DNA from: Carnobacteriaceae bacterium zg-C25
GTDB taxonomy: Bacteria > Bacillota > Bacilli > Lactobacillales > Aerococcaceae
Length of the DNA stretch: 64,000 nucleotides
Direction of reading: 5' to 3'
Assembly (NCBI GenBank): GCA_017945845.1
Contig: CP072828.1
Coordinates: 372,001-436,000 of the forward strand
The notes under the pieces were generated by a model, which saw only the letters and a program-made list of their open reading frames with translations, did no database searches and had not been told where the DNA came from. A program made the translations under genes and the position numbers. Shown one piece after another: positions 1 to 8,718 of this stretch. How positions within the stretch are numbered: position 1 is the stretch's first letter; each line of letters begins with the position of its first letter.

Positions 1-23
1 TTCATATCTATTGCGTCACTACC

Positions 24-58
24 AGACTGTTGACAACAAAAGTGTCAGCAGTCTTTTT
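24..58 (+). terminator. rho-independent terminator
   Basis: A 12-bp stem (one G-U pair) closed by a short A-rich loop and followed by TTTTT. It would end a plus-strand gene that lies before the window. Confidence 0.7.
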
Positions 59-76
59 GTCGTTTTATAACAGTTG

Positions 77-108
77 GTGTTGGTGGCTTGTAAATGGGCT
101 ATCAACAC
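77..108. repeat. dispersed intergenic palindromic repeat, copy 1
   Basis: GTGTTGGTGGC and GCTATCAACAC face each other as an imperfect 11-bp inverted repeat with G-U pairs. The same arms recur at 29870-29904, and the left arm recurs at 37263-37291. Related palindromes sit at 9822-9853 and 29938-29972, always between genes. Confidence 0.6.
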
Positions 109-138
109 TTATGGCGTACGATAGATTAAATCGCCGTC

Positions 139-175
139 AAAAAACCGATAGAAAAACGTGTTTTCTATCGGTTTA
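139..175 (-). terminator. terminator of the membrane protein gene (bidirectional shape)
   Basis: A 14-bp perfect stem, AAACCGATAGAAAA and its complement, around a 5-nt loop. On the minus strand it is followed by a T-run and lies 24 bp after the stop of the gene at 199-1023. Confidence 0.75.
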
Positions 176-198
176 TTTAATCTAGTCTCAAACTGTAT

Positions 199-1023
199 TT
201 AACGCATAAAAAAGGTTTGAATAATAAGTGTTACTACGGCAATTGCATAAGCTGGTGGGTCGATATGTGTACGTGTGTTTGTATTTAGTAAACGAGCAGT
301 TAGTTCAAATAAAAACCATGCACCAACACCGAATAAAATGGCAATACTAAAGTTTTGGAAAGCCATATAAGCCAACCCGGCAGAAATACCGATATGGTGA
401 CCTACGAAAAATTTTGCACCGAAAATGGTAAAGAAAAATAAAAATGCACCAATACCAAAACCAAAGGCGGCTATATGAGTGATCGAAACAGTCCAAGCAA
501 TCACTGCTGAAAATGCACCGGAATACAACATCCCAAATAACAACTCTTTAGATGAAAAGGATAAGTTGAGATGTGGCGATAAAATTTTACCATCTCCAAA
601 ATGGATACGTGTGATAATCCCTGTTACGATAATACCCACTGCCCCACCGTCTACTTTTAAACCAAGCACTTGTGTAAAGAAATAAGCGCTGATTAAACCA
701 ATGATTGCGTATAGTCCACCGTATAATAAAGCGACGGCATTTTGTGTTTCAAATGGTGATTTATCAATGCTGTTTCCCGTAAATTGCCCAATGTTCTTTT
801 TACCTAAATAAGCCGTTGCGGCTACCGCTCCTGCAAAAGCAATGTGAGGACCGAAAAAGTACCCGAATGCCACATCGTTTAAAAATGCGGTGCCACCACC
901 TAAATATTGAATAATTGACCCGATAATTACAAAGAAACCGGTCAATCCAATTGATGGAACCGCTCCAATCGTTGCACCAAAAACACCACCAAAGAACGCA
1001 AAAATCAATGATTCTACTGTCAT
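199..1023 (-). CDS. multi-pass integral membrane protein of unknown function
   Basis: The 274-residue product is almost entirely hydrophobic, with about eight predicted membrane segments rich in Gly, Ala and Phe (for example GGVFGATIGAVPSIGLTGFF near the N-terminus). Short loops carry few charges, and histidines occur in and near several helices (GPHIAF, FVGHHIGIS). I do not recognise a named family; the look is that of a small permease or channel-like protein, which is inference only. The gene is monocistronic on the minus strand, with its own terminator immediately downstream and an ordinary GGAG site before the ATG at 1023. Confidence 0.7.
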   Translation of the reverse strand: MTVESLIFAFFGGVFGATIGAVPSIGLTGFFVIIGSIIQYLGGGTAFLNDVAFGYFFGPHIAFAGAVAATAYLGKKNIGQFTGNSIDKSPFETQNAVALLYGGLYAIIGLISAYFFTQVLGLKVDGGAVGIIVTGIITRIHFGDGKILSPHLNLSFSSKELLFGMLYSGAFSAVIAWTVSITHIAAFGFGIGAFLFFFTIFGAKFFVGHHIGISAGLAYMAFQNFSIAILFGVGAWFLFELTARLLNTNTRTHIDPPAYAIAVVTLIIQTFFMR

Positions 1024-1142
1024 TATGAACTCCTTTAAAATCTTTTATAACTTCATTTTAAAAGGGTTGATTGACTTTGTCTAATAAGTATAAGTTATAG
1101 ATAGTATTAAGCCTCATCGGTTATTTATCGGTTATCTATCGA

Positions 1143-2222
1143 TTAAGGGGTATTTTTTTGTATATAGCGTTCAGGATTAAACGCGCTAATGTCTTCGTGT
1201 AACGGTTGATTGTTGATGAGTAGTGTTAATAAATACGCAATGTAAGGGCCATTTGTCAAACCAGAAGAGCCTAAACCACTACCTACAAGTAATTGATGAG
1301 ATGCGGGAACTTGCCCAAAGCATGGCAAATAATCACTTGTAAAGGCACGCGTACCAACACGTGTGGAAGCGATGTCCACCGTTTTTAATGACGGCATCCA
1401 TACACTTGCGCTAGATTTCATATCGTTGAGTAAGGCTAAATCGACTTGATGATCAAACCCCATATTTTTTTCGTGGGTTGCGCCAATAACCCAATGCCCA
1501 CTGTCGAATGGCAACAAGTCAAATTCACTTTGCGGAATGATGACCGGATAATTGTGGGTGTGTGTATTTTCTAGTTGTACCGTAAACAATTGTCCTTTTT
1601 GTGCTGTAATATCAACGGTATAATCAAGTGCTTCTAAAAGTTCTTTTGTATAGGCACCAGCACAGACAACGATTTTATCGAAATGGCGAAGCGATGATAT
1701 AGTTGTGCGTTCGCTTATAAATGTAGCGCCATTTTGAAGAGCCGCTTGTTTGACGGTCTGTAAATAAGAGCGTCCATCAATGCACGCACCACCTGAAATA
1801 AATAGACCATCTTGCTCTGTTTGTAATTCAGGAATACGTTCCATAATTTCGTTAGCACTTAATCGCTTAATGTCACCGATGAACGCGTCGTTTTGACGAC
1901 GTTCGTGTGCTAAAGTTTCTAATTTGTTGAGTAACGCTTCACTCTTTTTAAAATAGATGGCACCATTTTGACGGTAAAAAGTAGTGTCGATACCGTCATT
2001 TTGTAAATCAGCAATTAATGTTTTGTAAAAACGGGCACCATTGGCTGTTAAACGATACCAGTCTTTATTGCGTCGTTGCGACAACCATGGGCATATAATA
2101 CCTGCAGAAGCGCTAGTGGCTTGATTGCGTCCGTCATCAAATAAGGTGACATCGTGTGTTTTGGATAAATAGTAAGCAACTGTCATGCCGACAATGCCTC
2201 CACCAATAATGGCAATTTTCAT
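1143..2222 (-). CDS. FAD-dependent oxidoreductase, DadA/glycine oxidase-like
   Basis: The protein opens with the dinucleotide-binding fold MKIAIIGGGIVGM (GxGxxG at residues 7-12) and then shows the DAO-family pattern: a TSASAGIICPW stretch, a middle substrate domain and a C-terminal GSGLGSSGLTNGP motif that closes the FAD site. It belongs to the D-amino-acid dehydrogenase/ThiO superfamily, which oxidises amines or amino acids; the substrate cannot be told. An ATG 16 codons upstream is also in frame, but the start at 2222 has AAGGAG 6 nt before it and clears the asparaginase gene that ends at 2233. It is probably the second gene of a two-gene minus-strand operon after ansA, which suggests amino-acid catabolism. 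Confidence 0.8.
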   Translation of the reverse strand: MKIAIIGGGIVGMTVAYYLSKTHDVTLFDDGRNQATSASAGIICPWLSQRRNKDWYRLTANGARFYKTLIADLQNDGIDTTFYRQNGAIYFKKSEALLNKLETLAHERRQNDAFIGDIKRLSANEIMERIPELQTEQDGLFISGGACIDGRSYLQTVKQAALQNGATFISERTTISSLRHFDKIVVCAGAYTKELLEALDYTVDITAQKGQLFTVQLENTHTHNYPVIIPQSEFDLLPFDSGHWVIGATHEKNMGFDHQVDLALLNDMKSSASVWMPSLKTVDIASTRVGTRAFTSDYLPCFGQVPASHQLLVGSGLGSSGLTNGPYIAYLLTLLINNQPLHEDISAFNPERYIQKNTP

Positions 2223-2232
2223 ATTTGTCTCC

Positions 2233-3204
2233 TTACTGCATTGCAAAGTAGTGTGCAATGGGTTGCTCAATAGAAGTGTTCAGCAGAACCATTAATTTCA
2301 ATCGTGCTTTCTGTCCGCTAAGCCCTGTTGTGAAAATAATGCCTTTATCACGTAGCTGCTTTCCACCACCTTCATAATCGTAAACGTCTTGCGTCACACC
2401 GTTAAACGCACGCGATACAAGGACGATAGGAATGTTATTCGATAACAGGCGATCGATTGCCGGAAGGGTGCTAGGTGGCAAGTTGCCGGCGCCAAGCGCT
2501 TCAATAATGACCCCGTTCGTATGTGGCGTATTGACCGCGTCGAACAATTCTCCACTAATACCGGAATAGGCTTTAATCAGATGAATATTTTGATGGTTCA
2601 AAGCGTCAACGTTATAGCGTTCATGCGTTGTTAAATGTTGAAAGTACAATACGCGATTTTTGGATATAATGCCAAGTGGGCCAAAGGTAGGGGTTTGGAA
2701 AGTCGCTAAGTTTGTCGTGTGTGTTTTAGTGACATATTTTGCACTATGAATTTCATCGTTCATGACAACGACGACACCTTTTTCGACAGTATTGGCATCT
2801 AAAGCAACAAGAATCGCATTTTGTAAATTGATTAAGCCGTCCGAACCTAGCTCGTTGCTTGGACGCATTGCCCCTGTAATGACGATAGGCAGTTGCTGAC
2901 CGACCGTTAAATCTAAAAAGTATGCCGTTTCTTCCAACGTGTCGGTACCATGTGTGACAACAATGCCGTCATAACCTTCTTGAATGGCGCGTTCAATTCG
3001 TGTTTTTAAAACAAACATTTCTTTAGGGGTGATGTGCGGGCTAGGTAATTGAAAAATACTTTCCTGTTCCAACGTCGCCAAGTGGCCGAACTGTTTAGAT
3101 AACGTAATTAAAGGATTTTGTTGTGTTGGCGTTACATGTCCAGTTGTTTCGTTTTCTTGCATGGAAATTGTGCCGCCAGTATGTAGAAGCAATAATTTTT
3201 TCAT
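2233..3204 (-). CDS. ansA: L-asparaginase, type I (cytoplasmic)
   Basis: Hydrolyses asparagine to aspartate and ammonia. The N-terminus MKKLLLLHTGGTISM carries the TGGT threonine nucleophile region, and VVTHGTDTLEETA carries the second Thr-Asp catalytic pair. TGAMRPSNELGSDG is the usual family stretch. There is no signal peptide, as expected for the cytoplasmic type I enzyme, and about 323 residues is normal. An upstream ATG at 3222 is in frame, but AAGGAA lies inside that extension 11 nt before the ATG at 3204, which is therefore preferred. The FAD oxidoreductase follows 10 bp downstream on the same strand. Confidence 0.88.
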   Translation of the reverse strand: MKKLLLLHTGGTISMQENETTGHVTPTQQNPLITLSKQFGHLATLEQESIFQLPSPHITPKEMFVLKTRIERAIQEGYDGIVVTHGTDTLEETAYFLDLTVGQQLPIVITGAMRPSNELGSDGLINLQNAILVALDANTVEKGVVVVMNDEIHSAKYVTKTHTTNLATFQTPTFGPLGIISKNRVLYFQHLTTHERYNVDALNHQNIHLIKAYSGISGELFDAVNTPHTNGVIIEALGAGNLPPSTLPAIDRLLSNNIPIVLVSRAFNGVTQDVYDYEGGGKQLRDKGIIFTTGLSGQKARLKLMVLLNTSIEQPIAHYFAMQ

Positions 3205-3244
3205 TGTCAGACGTTCCTTCATTTCAATTCAATTATTTTCATAT

Positions 3245-3275
3245 ATTATAGCTGAAAAAGGGGGAAATCGTCCAA
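3245..3275 (-). promoter_or_regulatory. candidate promoter of ansA
   Basis: On the minus strand a TATAAT box (3245-3250) lies 40 bp before the ansA start, with TTGGAC at 3270-3275. The 19-bp spacing is longer than ideal. Confidence 0.45.
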
Positions 3276-3321
3276 TCATCAATTAGAAAAATGGCAAAAA
3301 ATAAACAGTGTTCAATCGACT

Positions 3322-3357
3322 AAAAATTAAAAAATAGCCTCTTAAAAAAAGAGAGGC
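3322..3357 (-). terminator. terminator-like hairpin on the minus strand
   Basis: GCCTCT and AGAGGC pair around an A-rich loop, and the minus strand then reads TATTTTTTAATTTTT. No minus-strand gene is seen between it and the tracrRNA, so it may stop tracrRNA read-through or an unseen transcript. The 240 bp from 3360 to 3600 otherwise hold nothing I can name. Confidence 0.5.
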
Positions 3358-3592
3358 ACTAGTCGTTTATTAAAGTGTGAAATAAGCTGAAATTTGAAAG
3401 AAAAATAATGTCAATGTAAAAAAAGTATGCGTCTAAATGAAAGGTATTAAAATCGGAATTTGTGTGCGTTATTTGAAAAAATAATCGAAGAAAAAAGTTT
3501 TTTATTAGTGGATAAACCCGTTGAATGATTGATGTGAATACCATTTGACACAGCGTAAAATGAGTAGTATGGTATGGAAAATAGATACATTA

Positions 3593-3608
3593 TTGAAAGC
3601 GCTTCAAA
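3593..3608. promoter_or_regulatory. cre-like palindrome downstream of tracrRNA
   Basis: TTGAAAGCGCTTCAAA is a near-palindrome built on AAAGCGCTT and resembles a catabolite response element. It lies just after the tracrRNA terminator. A second AAAGCGCTTT palindrome lies on the other side of the tracrRNA gene at 3736-3745. Confidence 0.35.
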
Positions 3609-3620
3609 TGCTTTGTAAAT

Positions 3621-3703
3621 AAAAAAAGTGCCGGAACGGCACACAAATTTGTTAAAGGACAAAGCCTTATTTTAACTCGCTATGTTGTTTTGAATGGTCT
3701 AAC
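3621..3703 (-). ncRNA. tracrRNA for type II-A CRISPR-Cas9
   Basis: Read on the minus strand, 3700-3679 carries the anti-repeat GACCATTCAAAACAACATAG, complementary to the array repeat apart from G-U pairs and the usual bulge. GAGTTAAAATAAGG and the nexus-like AAGGCTTTGTCCTT follow, then a small ACAAATTTGT stem. The end is the hairpin GTGCCG-TTC-CGGCAC (3642-3628) and a run of seven T. The order and sequence closely match the S. pyogenes tracrRNA, and its place just upstream of cas9 on the opposite strand is also the same. It guides RNase III processing of pre-crRNA and is part of the Cas9 effector. The 5' end is estimated from the promoter. Confidence 0.93.
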
Positions 3704-3738
3704 ATCATTATAGTATCAGCTTTTGTTAAATATGTAAA
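3685..3738. promoter_or_regulatory. overlapping divergent promoters of tracrRNA (-) and cas9 (+)
   Basis: For tracrRNA the minus strand shows TTTACA (3738-3733), 17 bp, then TACTAT (3715-3710). For cas9 the plus strand shows TTGTTT (3685-3690), 18 bp, then TATAGT (3709-3714). The two -10 boxes would share the same bases, and the cas9 -35 box lies inside the tracrRNA anti-repeat. The cas9 promoter assignment is less sure than the tracrRNA one. Confidence 0.5.
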
Positions 3739-3745
3739 GCGCTTT
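3736..3745. promoter_or_regulatory. AAAGCGCTTT palindrome at the tracrRNA -35 box
   Basis: A perfect 10-bp palindrome that overlaps the tracrRNA -35 element and lies in the cas9 leader. It matches only the centre of the catabolite response consensus, so the protein that binds, if any, is unknown. Confidence 0.3.
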
Positions 3746-3767
3746 ATTTTCAAATGGGAGGGGTTTC

Positions 3768-6700
3768 ATGTCGAAAAAATATTCAATTGGTTTAGATATA
3801 GGTGTCGGATCTGTTGGTTATGCTGTTGTGATGGATGATTATCGTGTACCGGTTAAAAAAATAAAAGTTTTAGGGAATACAGATAAGAAGTATGTGAAAA
3901 AAAGTTTGATGGGTTCTTCTTTATTTGAACCGGCTGACACAGCAGCAGAAAGAAGAATACATCGAACGACAAGACGTAGATATAACAGACGTCGTAACCG
4001 TTTGTTGTATTTACAAGACATTTTTGCAGAAGAGATGATGAAAGTAGATAAAAACTTTTTTCATCGTTTAAGTGAAAGTTTTTTGCAAGAAGATGATAAA
4101 AAATTATCGGAATCTAAATATCCGATTTTTGCAACATTGGAAGAAGAACGGCACTATCACAAGACGTTTAAAACGATTTATCATCTTAGAGAATATTTAG
4201 CCAATACAACTGAAAAAGCTGATTTACGCCTTGTTTATTTAGCGATTGCACATATTTTAAAATATCGTGGACATTTTCTCCTTGAAGGGGCACTGGATGT
4301 GTCAAATATAGGTGTTCAAAAAAATTTTGAAGAGTTTTTATCAGAGTACGAAGGACATTTTGGACGTTTAAATAAAATAAATGAGCATTTATATGAAGAG
4401 GAATTGACACGTAAACTCAGACAAAGTAAAAAAGTGGAAAATATGATGAAATTTTTTCCAGATGAGTTGTCAAAAAGTGCTTTGAAATATTTTGTTAAGT
4501 TGATTATTGGAAATAAAGTAGATTTTAAAACAGTATTCAAACTAACAGAAAAATTTGACCTACAATTTTCAAGTGAAACTTATGAAGAAGAAGTAGAAGC
4601 TCTTTTAGCAATTATTGGTTTAGATTATGAGCCTTTATTTGAGTATGCTAAAAAAGTTTATGAGTCGATATTATTATTTGATATTTTAAGAGATAGTCCC
4701 TTAGATTCTAAAGCCCCGCTATCTTCTAGTATGGTTGTGAAATATCATGAACACCATCAAGACTTAAAAGATTTAAAACAGTTCTTTAAATTATATCTTC
4801 CTGATAAATATGGTGTGATGTTCAAAGATAAAAGTCAACAAGGATATGCAGGATATATTTCTGGTGAACATAAAAAAGTTGGTTCCACATTTACATCTAC
4901 GGCTAAACCTGTTTCTCAAGAAGCCTTTTATAAATATACGGAAAAGCTTATTGATAAAATTCCAGAAGGACAGATATTTATTGATAAAATAAAAGAACAA
5001 ACTTTCCTTAACAAACAACGTTCGTATGCCAACGGCGTTATTCCGCATCAAATTCACTTACAAGAATTAGAGGCTATTTTGGAAAGTCAAGGAAAGCATT
5101 ATCCATTTTTGAAAGACAACGCCGACAAAATCAAACAAATATTAACGTTTAGAATCCCTTACTATGTAGGCCCTCTAGCAAATGGACAAAGTGAGTTTGC
5201 TTGGTTGTCTAGAAAATCAAACGAACCTATTCGTCCTTGGAATTTTGAAGAAATTGTCAATGAAGAAGAATCTGCGAAACGATTTATTGAAAAAATGACA
5301 CTATTTGATACATATTTACCTGATTGCCGTGTTTTACCTAAACATAGTTTAATTTATGAAAAATATATGGTATTTAATGAATTAACAAAAGTTAGATTCC
5401 AATTTAATGGAGGTCAATGGGCTTACTTATCGACACAAGACAAACAGAAAATATTTGATGCATTATTTAAAAAATATAGAAAAGTCACTTATAAACAGTT
5501 GATTCGTTTTATGGAAAATGAATTGCAGTTTTATGATTTTAAATTGAAAAATGTACAAAATGATGCAGCGTTTAATGCATCGTATAGTACATATATAGAC
5601 TTGTTAAACGTTTTTTCTAAAGATTTTTTAGATGATGTGAAAAATGAAGCACTTATTGAAAATGTGATTCATATTTTAACTATTTTTGATGATCGAAAAA
5701 TGATTGAAAAACAGTTATTTGATTTAGGTATACTTGATGATGCGATAATTAAAAAATTATCTCGTAAGAAATTTACTGGGTGGGGACGTTTGTCAAAAAC
5801 ATTATTACATGGGATACGAAATAAAGAAAACGGAAAAACGATTTTAGATTATTTGATAGATGATGAATTAAATAATCGTAATTTCATGCAGTTAATTCGT
5901 GATACATCATTGTCATTTAAAGAGGAAATTGAAAAAGCGCAAGTACAACAATTAGAGTTAGATAATAATGAAGAACTTGTTGCCTCTCTTTCAGGTAGTC
6001 CAGCAATTAAGAAAGGTATTTTACAAAGTCTTAAAATTGTTGATGAAATTATTCGTGTTATGGGAAATCAATTACCAGAAAATATTGTGATTGAAATGGC
6101 AAAAGAGCATCAAACAACGAAAAAAGGAAAAGATAATTCAAAAAAAAGATATGAAACGATTGAAAAAGGTCTGAATGATTTAGGAAGTGAGTTATTAAAG
6201 CAAGAGCCTGTTGCGGATAATCGATTACTGCATAAAGAGAAACTGTTTTTATATTATTTGCAAAATGGAAAAGATTTATACACTGGTAAGGATTTAGACA
6301 TAAACTTTTTATCACAGTACCATGTTGATCATATTGTGCCAAGAAGTTTTATTAAAGATGATTCAGTTGATAATAAAGTATTAACTTCGGCTAAAGAAAA
6401 TGCTAAAAAAACAAATGATGTACTTGATTCAGACATCGTGAGAAAAGAAAGTTTGTTTTGGAAAAAATTGCATGCAGTAGGTTTAATAAGTGATAAAAAA
6501 TTAAGTCGTTTAATGAAGCAAGAATTGACAGTTGAAGATAAAATGCGATTTATTCAACGACAAATTGTGGAAACACGTCAAATTACAAAACACGTTGCGC
6601 GTTTATTAGATGATAAATTCAATAAAGAGATAGATAATGACGGTAGAAAAATAAGACGCGTAAAAGTGATGACGGTTCATGCTAATATTGTTTCTCGTTT

Positions 6701-7817
6701 TAGACGAGAATTAAAGTTGTATAAGTTAAGAGAAGTTAATCCATATCATCACGCTCATGATGCTTACTTACTAACAGTGGTAGCCGATGTATTGTTGAAA
6801 CTTTATCCTCAAATGGAAAAAGAATTGGTATATGGCAGTTATATCAAACACGGTACTTTTGACCAAAATGGAATGAAAGCAACTCAAAGACATGCAATGT
6901 ATAATAAAATCCTCTCCTTTATGCAGAAAGAAAGACTTGTGGATACATTAACTGGTGAAGTTGTTTGGGATAAGGAAGGTATGAAAGAGAAGTTAGGGCA
7001 TGTGATATATAACATGCCGGTAACAGTGACGAAAAAAACGGAGATTCAAACGGGAAGGTTGTATAAAGAATCAAATAAGCCGGCGGGATATAACAATAAG
7101 TTGATTGATAGAAAACAACATTTAAATGCGGCGAGATACGGTGGTTTTATTGAACCTACAGAAGCCTATGCGGTTTTCGTCAAATATGTGGATCAATCTA
7201 AAAAGAAACCAAAAGAAGTGTCTAAAATCATTGGTATCAATCTACTTGAACGAATGACGTTCGAAAAAGATGAACGAGCTTATTTAACGTCGTTAGGTTT
7301 TGAAAATATTAAAATATGGTTTAGATTACCTAAATATAGTTTGTTTGAATTTGAAAATGGCAGACGTCGATTATTAGCTACCTCAAACGAATTACAAAAA
7401 GGGAATTATTTGCGTTTGGATAAACCTTTAACAGAATTATTATATCATGCCGTAGCGTTAGGAAAGACAACTGTTGATAGTGAAGATACATATAGTTTGG
7501 AAGAAAATAGACATCTGTTTGATACATTATTTGAACGAGTGGTAGAGTTTAATCAATATCTTTTAATAGATAAATCATTTAATGAGTTAAAGCGTTTATA
7601 TGATGAAAATAAAAATAGTGATATTGAAGCGATTGCGGAATCTTTCGTAAATTTAATGACGCTCGCATCTTTTGGTGCACCTGCTGATTTTAAATTTTTT
7701 GATACAAAAATCGTAAGAACAAGATATACAAGTATAAGTGAGTGCTACCAAGCAACATTAATTTATCAATCTGTTACAGGTTTATACGAAACACGTATTG
7801 ATTTAGGAGCATTGTAA
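3768..7817 (+). CDS. cas9: CRISPR-associated endonuclease Cas9, type II-A
   Basis: RNA-guided DNA endonuclease of 1349 residues, close in length and sequence to the 1368-residue S. pyogenes enzyme. In order: RuvC-I with [10 protein letters not shown] (Asp10), the Arg-rich bridge helix at about 60-86 ([18 protein letters not shown]), a long REC lobe, RuvC-II NIVIEMA (Glu776), HNH with YHVDHIVP (Asp854-His855), RuvC-III HHAHDAY (His995, Asp998), and a C-terminal PAM-interacting domain. The segment VRTRYTS keeps both arginines (Arg1317, Arg1319) that read NGG in S. pyogenes, so an NGG PAM is predicted. Every catalytic residue is present. GGGAGGGG precedes the ATG. The stop codon shares bases with the start of the cas1 remnant, the usual operon overlap. 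Confidence 0.98.
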   Translation: MSKKYSIGLDIGVGSVGYAVVMDDYRVPVKKIKVLGNTDKKYVKKSLMGSSLFEPADTAAERRIHRTTRRRYNRRRNRLLYLQDIFAEEMMKVDKNFFHRLSESFLQEDDKKLSESKYPIFATLEEERHYHKTFKTIYHLREYLANTTEKADLRLVYLAIAHILKYRGHFLLEGALDVSNIGVQKNFEEFLSEYEGHFGRLNKINEHLYEEELTRKLRQSKKVENMMKFFPDELSKSALKYFVKLIIGNKVDFKTVFKLTEKFDLQFSSETYEEEVEALLAIIGLDYEPLFEYAKKVYESILLFDILRDSPLDSKAPLSSSMVVKYHEHHQDLKDLKQFFKLYLPDKYGVMFKDKSQQGYAGYISGEHKKVGSTFTSTAKPVSQEAFYKYTEKLIDKIPEGQIFIDKIKEQTFLNKQRSYANGVIPHQIHLQELEAILESQGKHYPFLKDNADKIKQILTFRIPYYVGPLANGQSEFAWLSRKSNEPIRPWNFEEIVNEEESAKRFIEKMTLFDTYLPDCRVLPKHSLIYEKYMVFNELTKVRFQFNGGQWAYLSTQDKQKIFDALFKKYRKVTYKQLIRFMENELQFYDFKLKNVQNDAAFNASYSTYIDLLNVFSKDFLDDVKNEALIENVIHILTIFDDRKMIEKQLFDLGILDDAIIKKLSRKKFTGWGRLSKTLLHGIRNKENGKTILDYLIDDELNNRNFMQLIRDTSLSFKEEIEKAQVQQLELDNNEELVASLSGSPAIKKGILQSLKIVDEIIRVMGNQLPENIVIEMAKEHQTTKKGKDNSKKRYETIEKGLNDLGSELLKQEPVADNRLLHKEKLFLYYLQNGKDLYTGKDLDINFLSQYHVDHIVPRSFIKDDSVDNKVLTSAKENAKKTNDVLDSDIVRKESLFWKKLHAVGLISDKKLSRLMKQELTVEDKMRFIQRQIVETRQITKHVARLLDDKFNKEIDNDGRKIRRVKVMTVHANIVSRFRRELKLYKLREVNPYHHAHDAYLLTVVADVLLKLYPQMEKELVYGSYIKHGTFDQNGMKATQRHAMYNKILSFMQKERLVDTLTGEVVWDKEGMKEKLGHVIYNMPVTVTKKTEIQTGRLYKESNKPAGYNNKLIDRKQHLNAARYGGFIEPTEAYAVFVKYVDQSKKKPKEVSKIIGINLLERMTFEKDERAYLTSLGFENIKIWFRLPKYSLFEFENGRRRLLATSNELQKGNYLRLDKPLTELLYHAVALGKTTVDSEDTYSLEENRHLFDTLFERVVEFNQYLLIDKSFNELKRLYDENKNSDIEAIAESFVNLMTLASFGAPADFKFFDTKIVRTRYTSISECYQATLIYQSVTGLYETRIDLGAL

Positions 7818-7995
7818 TGGGATGGCGAACAGTTGTTGTTAATACACATTCAAAATTAGCGTGTAAAAACAACCATTTAGTCTTTAAAGATGCGTATAAA
7901 ACAGAAATGATTCATCTTTCTGAAAATTACTCGAAACAACAGATATACTGTTGACAACGATGTTAATTAAACGTCTAGTTGATGAGAATAGATGA
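7817..7995 (+). pseudogene. cas1: cas1 remnant (5' end only, frameshifted)
   Basis: The ATG overlaps the cas9 stop (TAATG). The first 36 codons read [14 protein letters not shown]...MIHLSE, the standard N-terminus of type II-A Cas1. A short internal deletion then shifts the frame and the original frame stops at 7954 (45 codons). The next Cas1 segment is still legible in another frame from about 7939, as [18 protein letters not shown], ending at a TGA by 7995. The remaining three quarters of cas1, and all of cas2 and csn2, are absent. Two separate events are implied: a small frameshift deletion and a large deletion. Spacer acquisition from this locus should be dead. Confidence 0.92.
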
Positions 7996-8029
7996 TTGCT
8001 ATGAAGTAATCAAACGTAGTCAGTAAATG

Positions 8030-8069
8030 ACAACAAACTATCGGAAAATAATTTCCGATAGTTTGTTGT
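8030..8069 (+). terminator. perfect 18-bp inverted repeat after the cas1 remnant
   Basis: Eighteen perfectly paired bases (left arm 8030-8047, right arm 8052-8069) close on the loop ATAA. There is no clean T-run after it, only GTTTGTTGT within the arm, so it may be a terminator of the truncated cas operon or another kind of palindrome. It lies 35 bp from the deletion junction. From 8070 to 8290 I see no gene; there is one small GNRA-type hairpin at 8254-8269. Confidence 0.5.
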
Positions 8070-8292
8070 GATGTTTGTGATGTATTATGCTATTTAAAAA
8101 AATAGAAGAAAAAGATGTGTATATTATAAAAAATGTATAATGATGGTAAATTCATTATAACTATTGTAGAAGTTTAAAAGACAAAAAAACAACCACAAAA
8201 ACAATCGAAGCAAGACAAGCATAAGAAAGTTAAGTAGTTGTTTACAAGGAAAAGAGAGTGAAAACTCTCGAAATCCTTATGAAGACTATAAC

Positions 8293-8379
8293 ATGTTAAA
8301 AGAGAGAATGAAATACATACTCATATATTTTGTTGTTTACTTAATATACAAATGGATAGAAAGAGATGATGACGAATGA
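8293..8379 (+). CDS. possible 28-residue membrane peptide
   Basis: ATG at 8293 opens a short frame reading MLKERMKYILIYFVVYLIYK followed by WIERDDDE: one hydrophobic helix, a basic N-terminus and an acidic tail. Its stop overlaps the start of the next ORF (ATGA), as in translationally coupled pairs. There is no strong ribosome binding site, and the peptide is too short to recognise, so it may not be real. Confidence 0.35.
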   Translation: MLKERMKYILIYFVVYLIYKWIERDDDE

Positions 8380-8585
8380 CAGAAAAAAGAAAAGGTTATA
8401 AAGACATACAACAACAATTAGAAGCTGATAAGCGGTGGAACGAAAAGAATAGAGAACATCGAAATTATTTAAACGATAGAAGTAAAGCGAGAAGTTTCAT
8501 CAGAAACAAAGCAACACAAGAAGATTTAAACGAATTAAAGGTACTGATACAAGAACGAGAAGAACAATTGAAATATATGGAGTAG
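8376..8585 (+). CDS. small charged protein of unknown function, phage/element-like
   Basis: A 69-residue, strongly charged, helical product (MTEKRKGYKDIQQQ..., NKATQEDLNELKVLIQERE) with no cysteine and no membrane segment. Short proteins of this look (KNREHRNYLNDRSKAR, then IRNKAT.EDL.EL) are common in Firmicute phages and conjugative elements, but I cannot assign a function. It stands where cas1-cas2-csn2 should be, between the cas1 remnant and the leader. Whether it is debris of the element that removed those genes or has a role with Cas9 is unknown. The binding site is weak (AAGAGATGATG). Confidence 0.6.
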   Translation: MTEKRKGYKDIQQQLEADKRWNEKNREHRNYLNDRSKARSFIRNKATQEDLNELKVLIQEREEQLKYME

Positions 8586-8718
8586 GAAAACGCTACGAAA
8601 AATCTTTTACAATTCTTATTGAAGATTCAGCGATTTATATAATAATAGAAAAATTGAAAAATATCGTAATTTTATAAGAGAAATTATATTGTTTTAACGT
8701 TAATCATATGCATATGTT

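Noticed and set aside
3359-3662. Two minus-strand ORFs of 61 and 71 codons upstream of cas9
   Set aside because: They overlap each other and the second covers the tracrRNA terminator; no binding sites and no protein-like pattern.
8170-8225. Lys/Gln-rich reading frame (KTKKQPQKQSKQDKHKKVK)
   Set aside because: Open for about 19 codons only, preceded by a stop and without a start codon.
8640-8700. Possible csn2 remnant before the leader
   Set aside because: A frame reads LIEDSAIYIIIEKLKNIVIL, but it does not match the Csn2 sequence I know and may be chance in AT-rich DNA.
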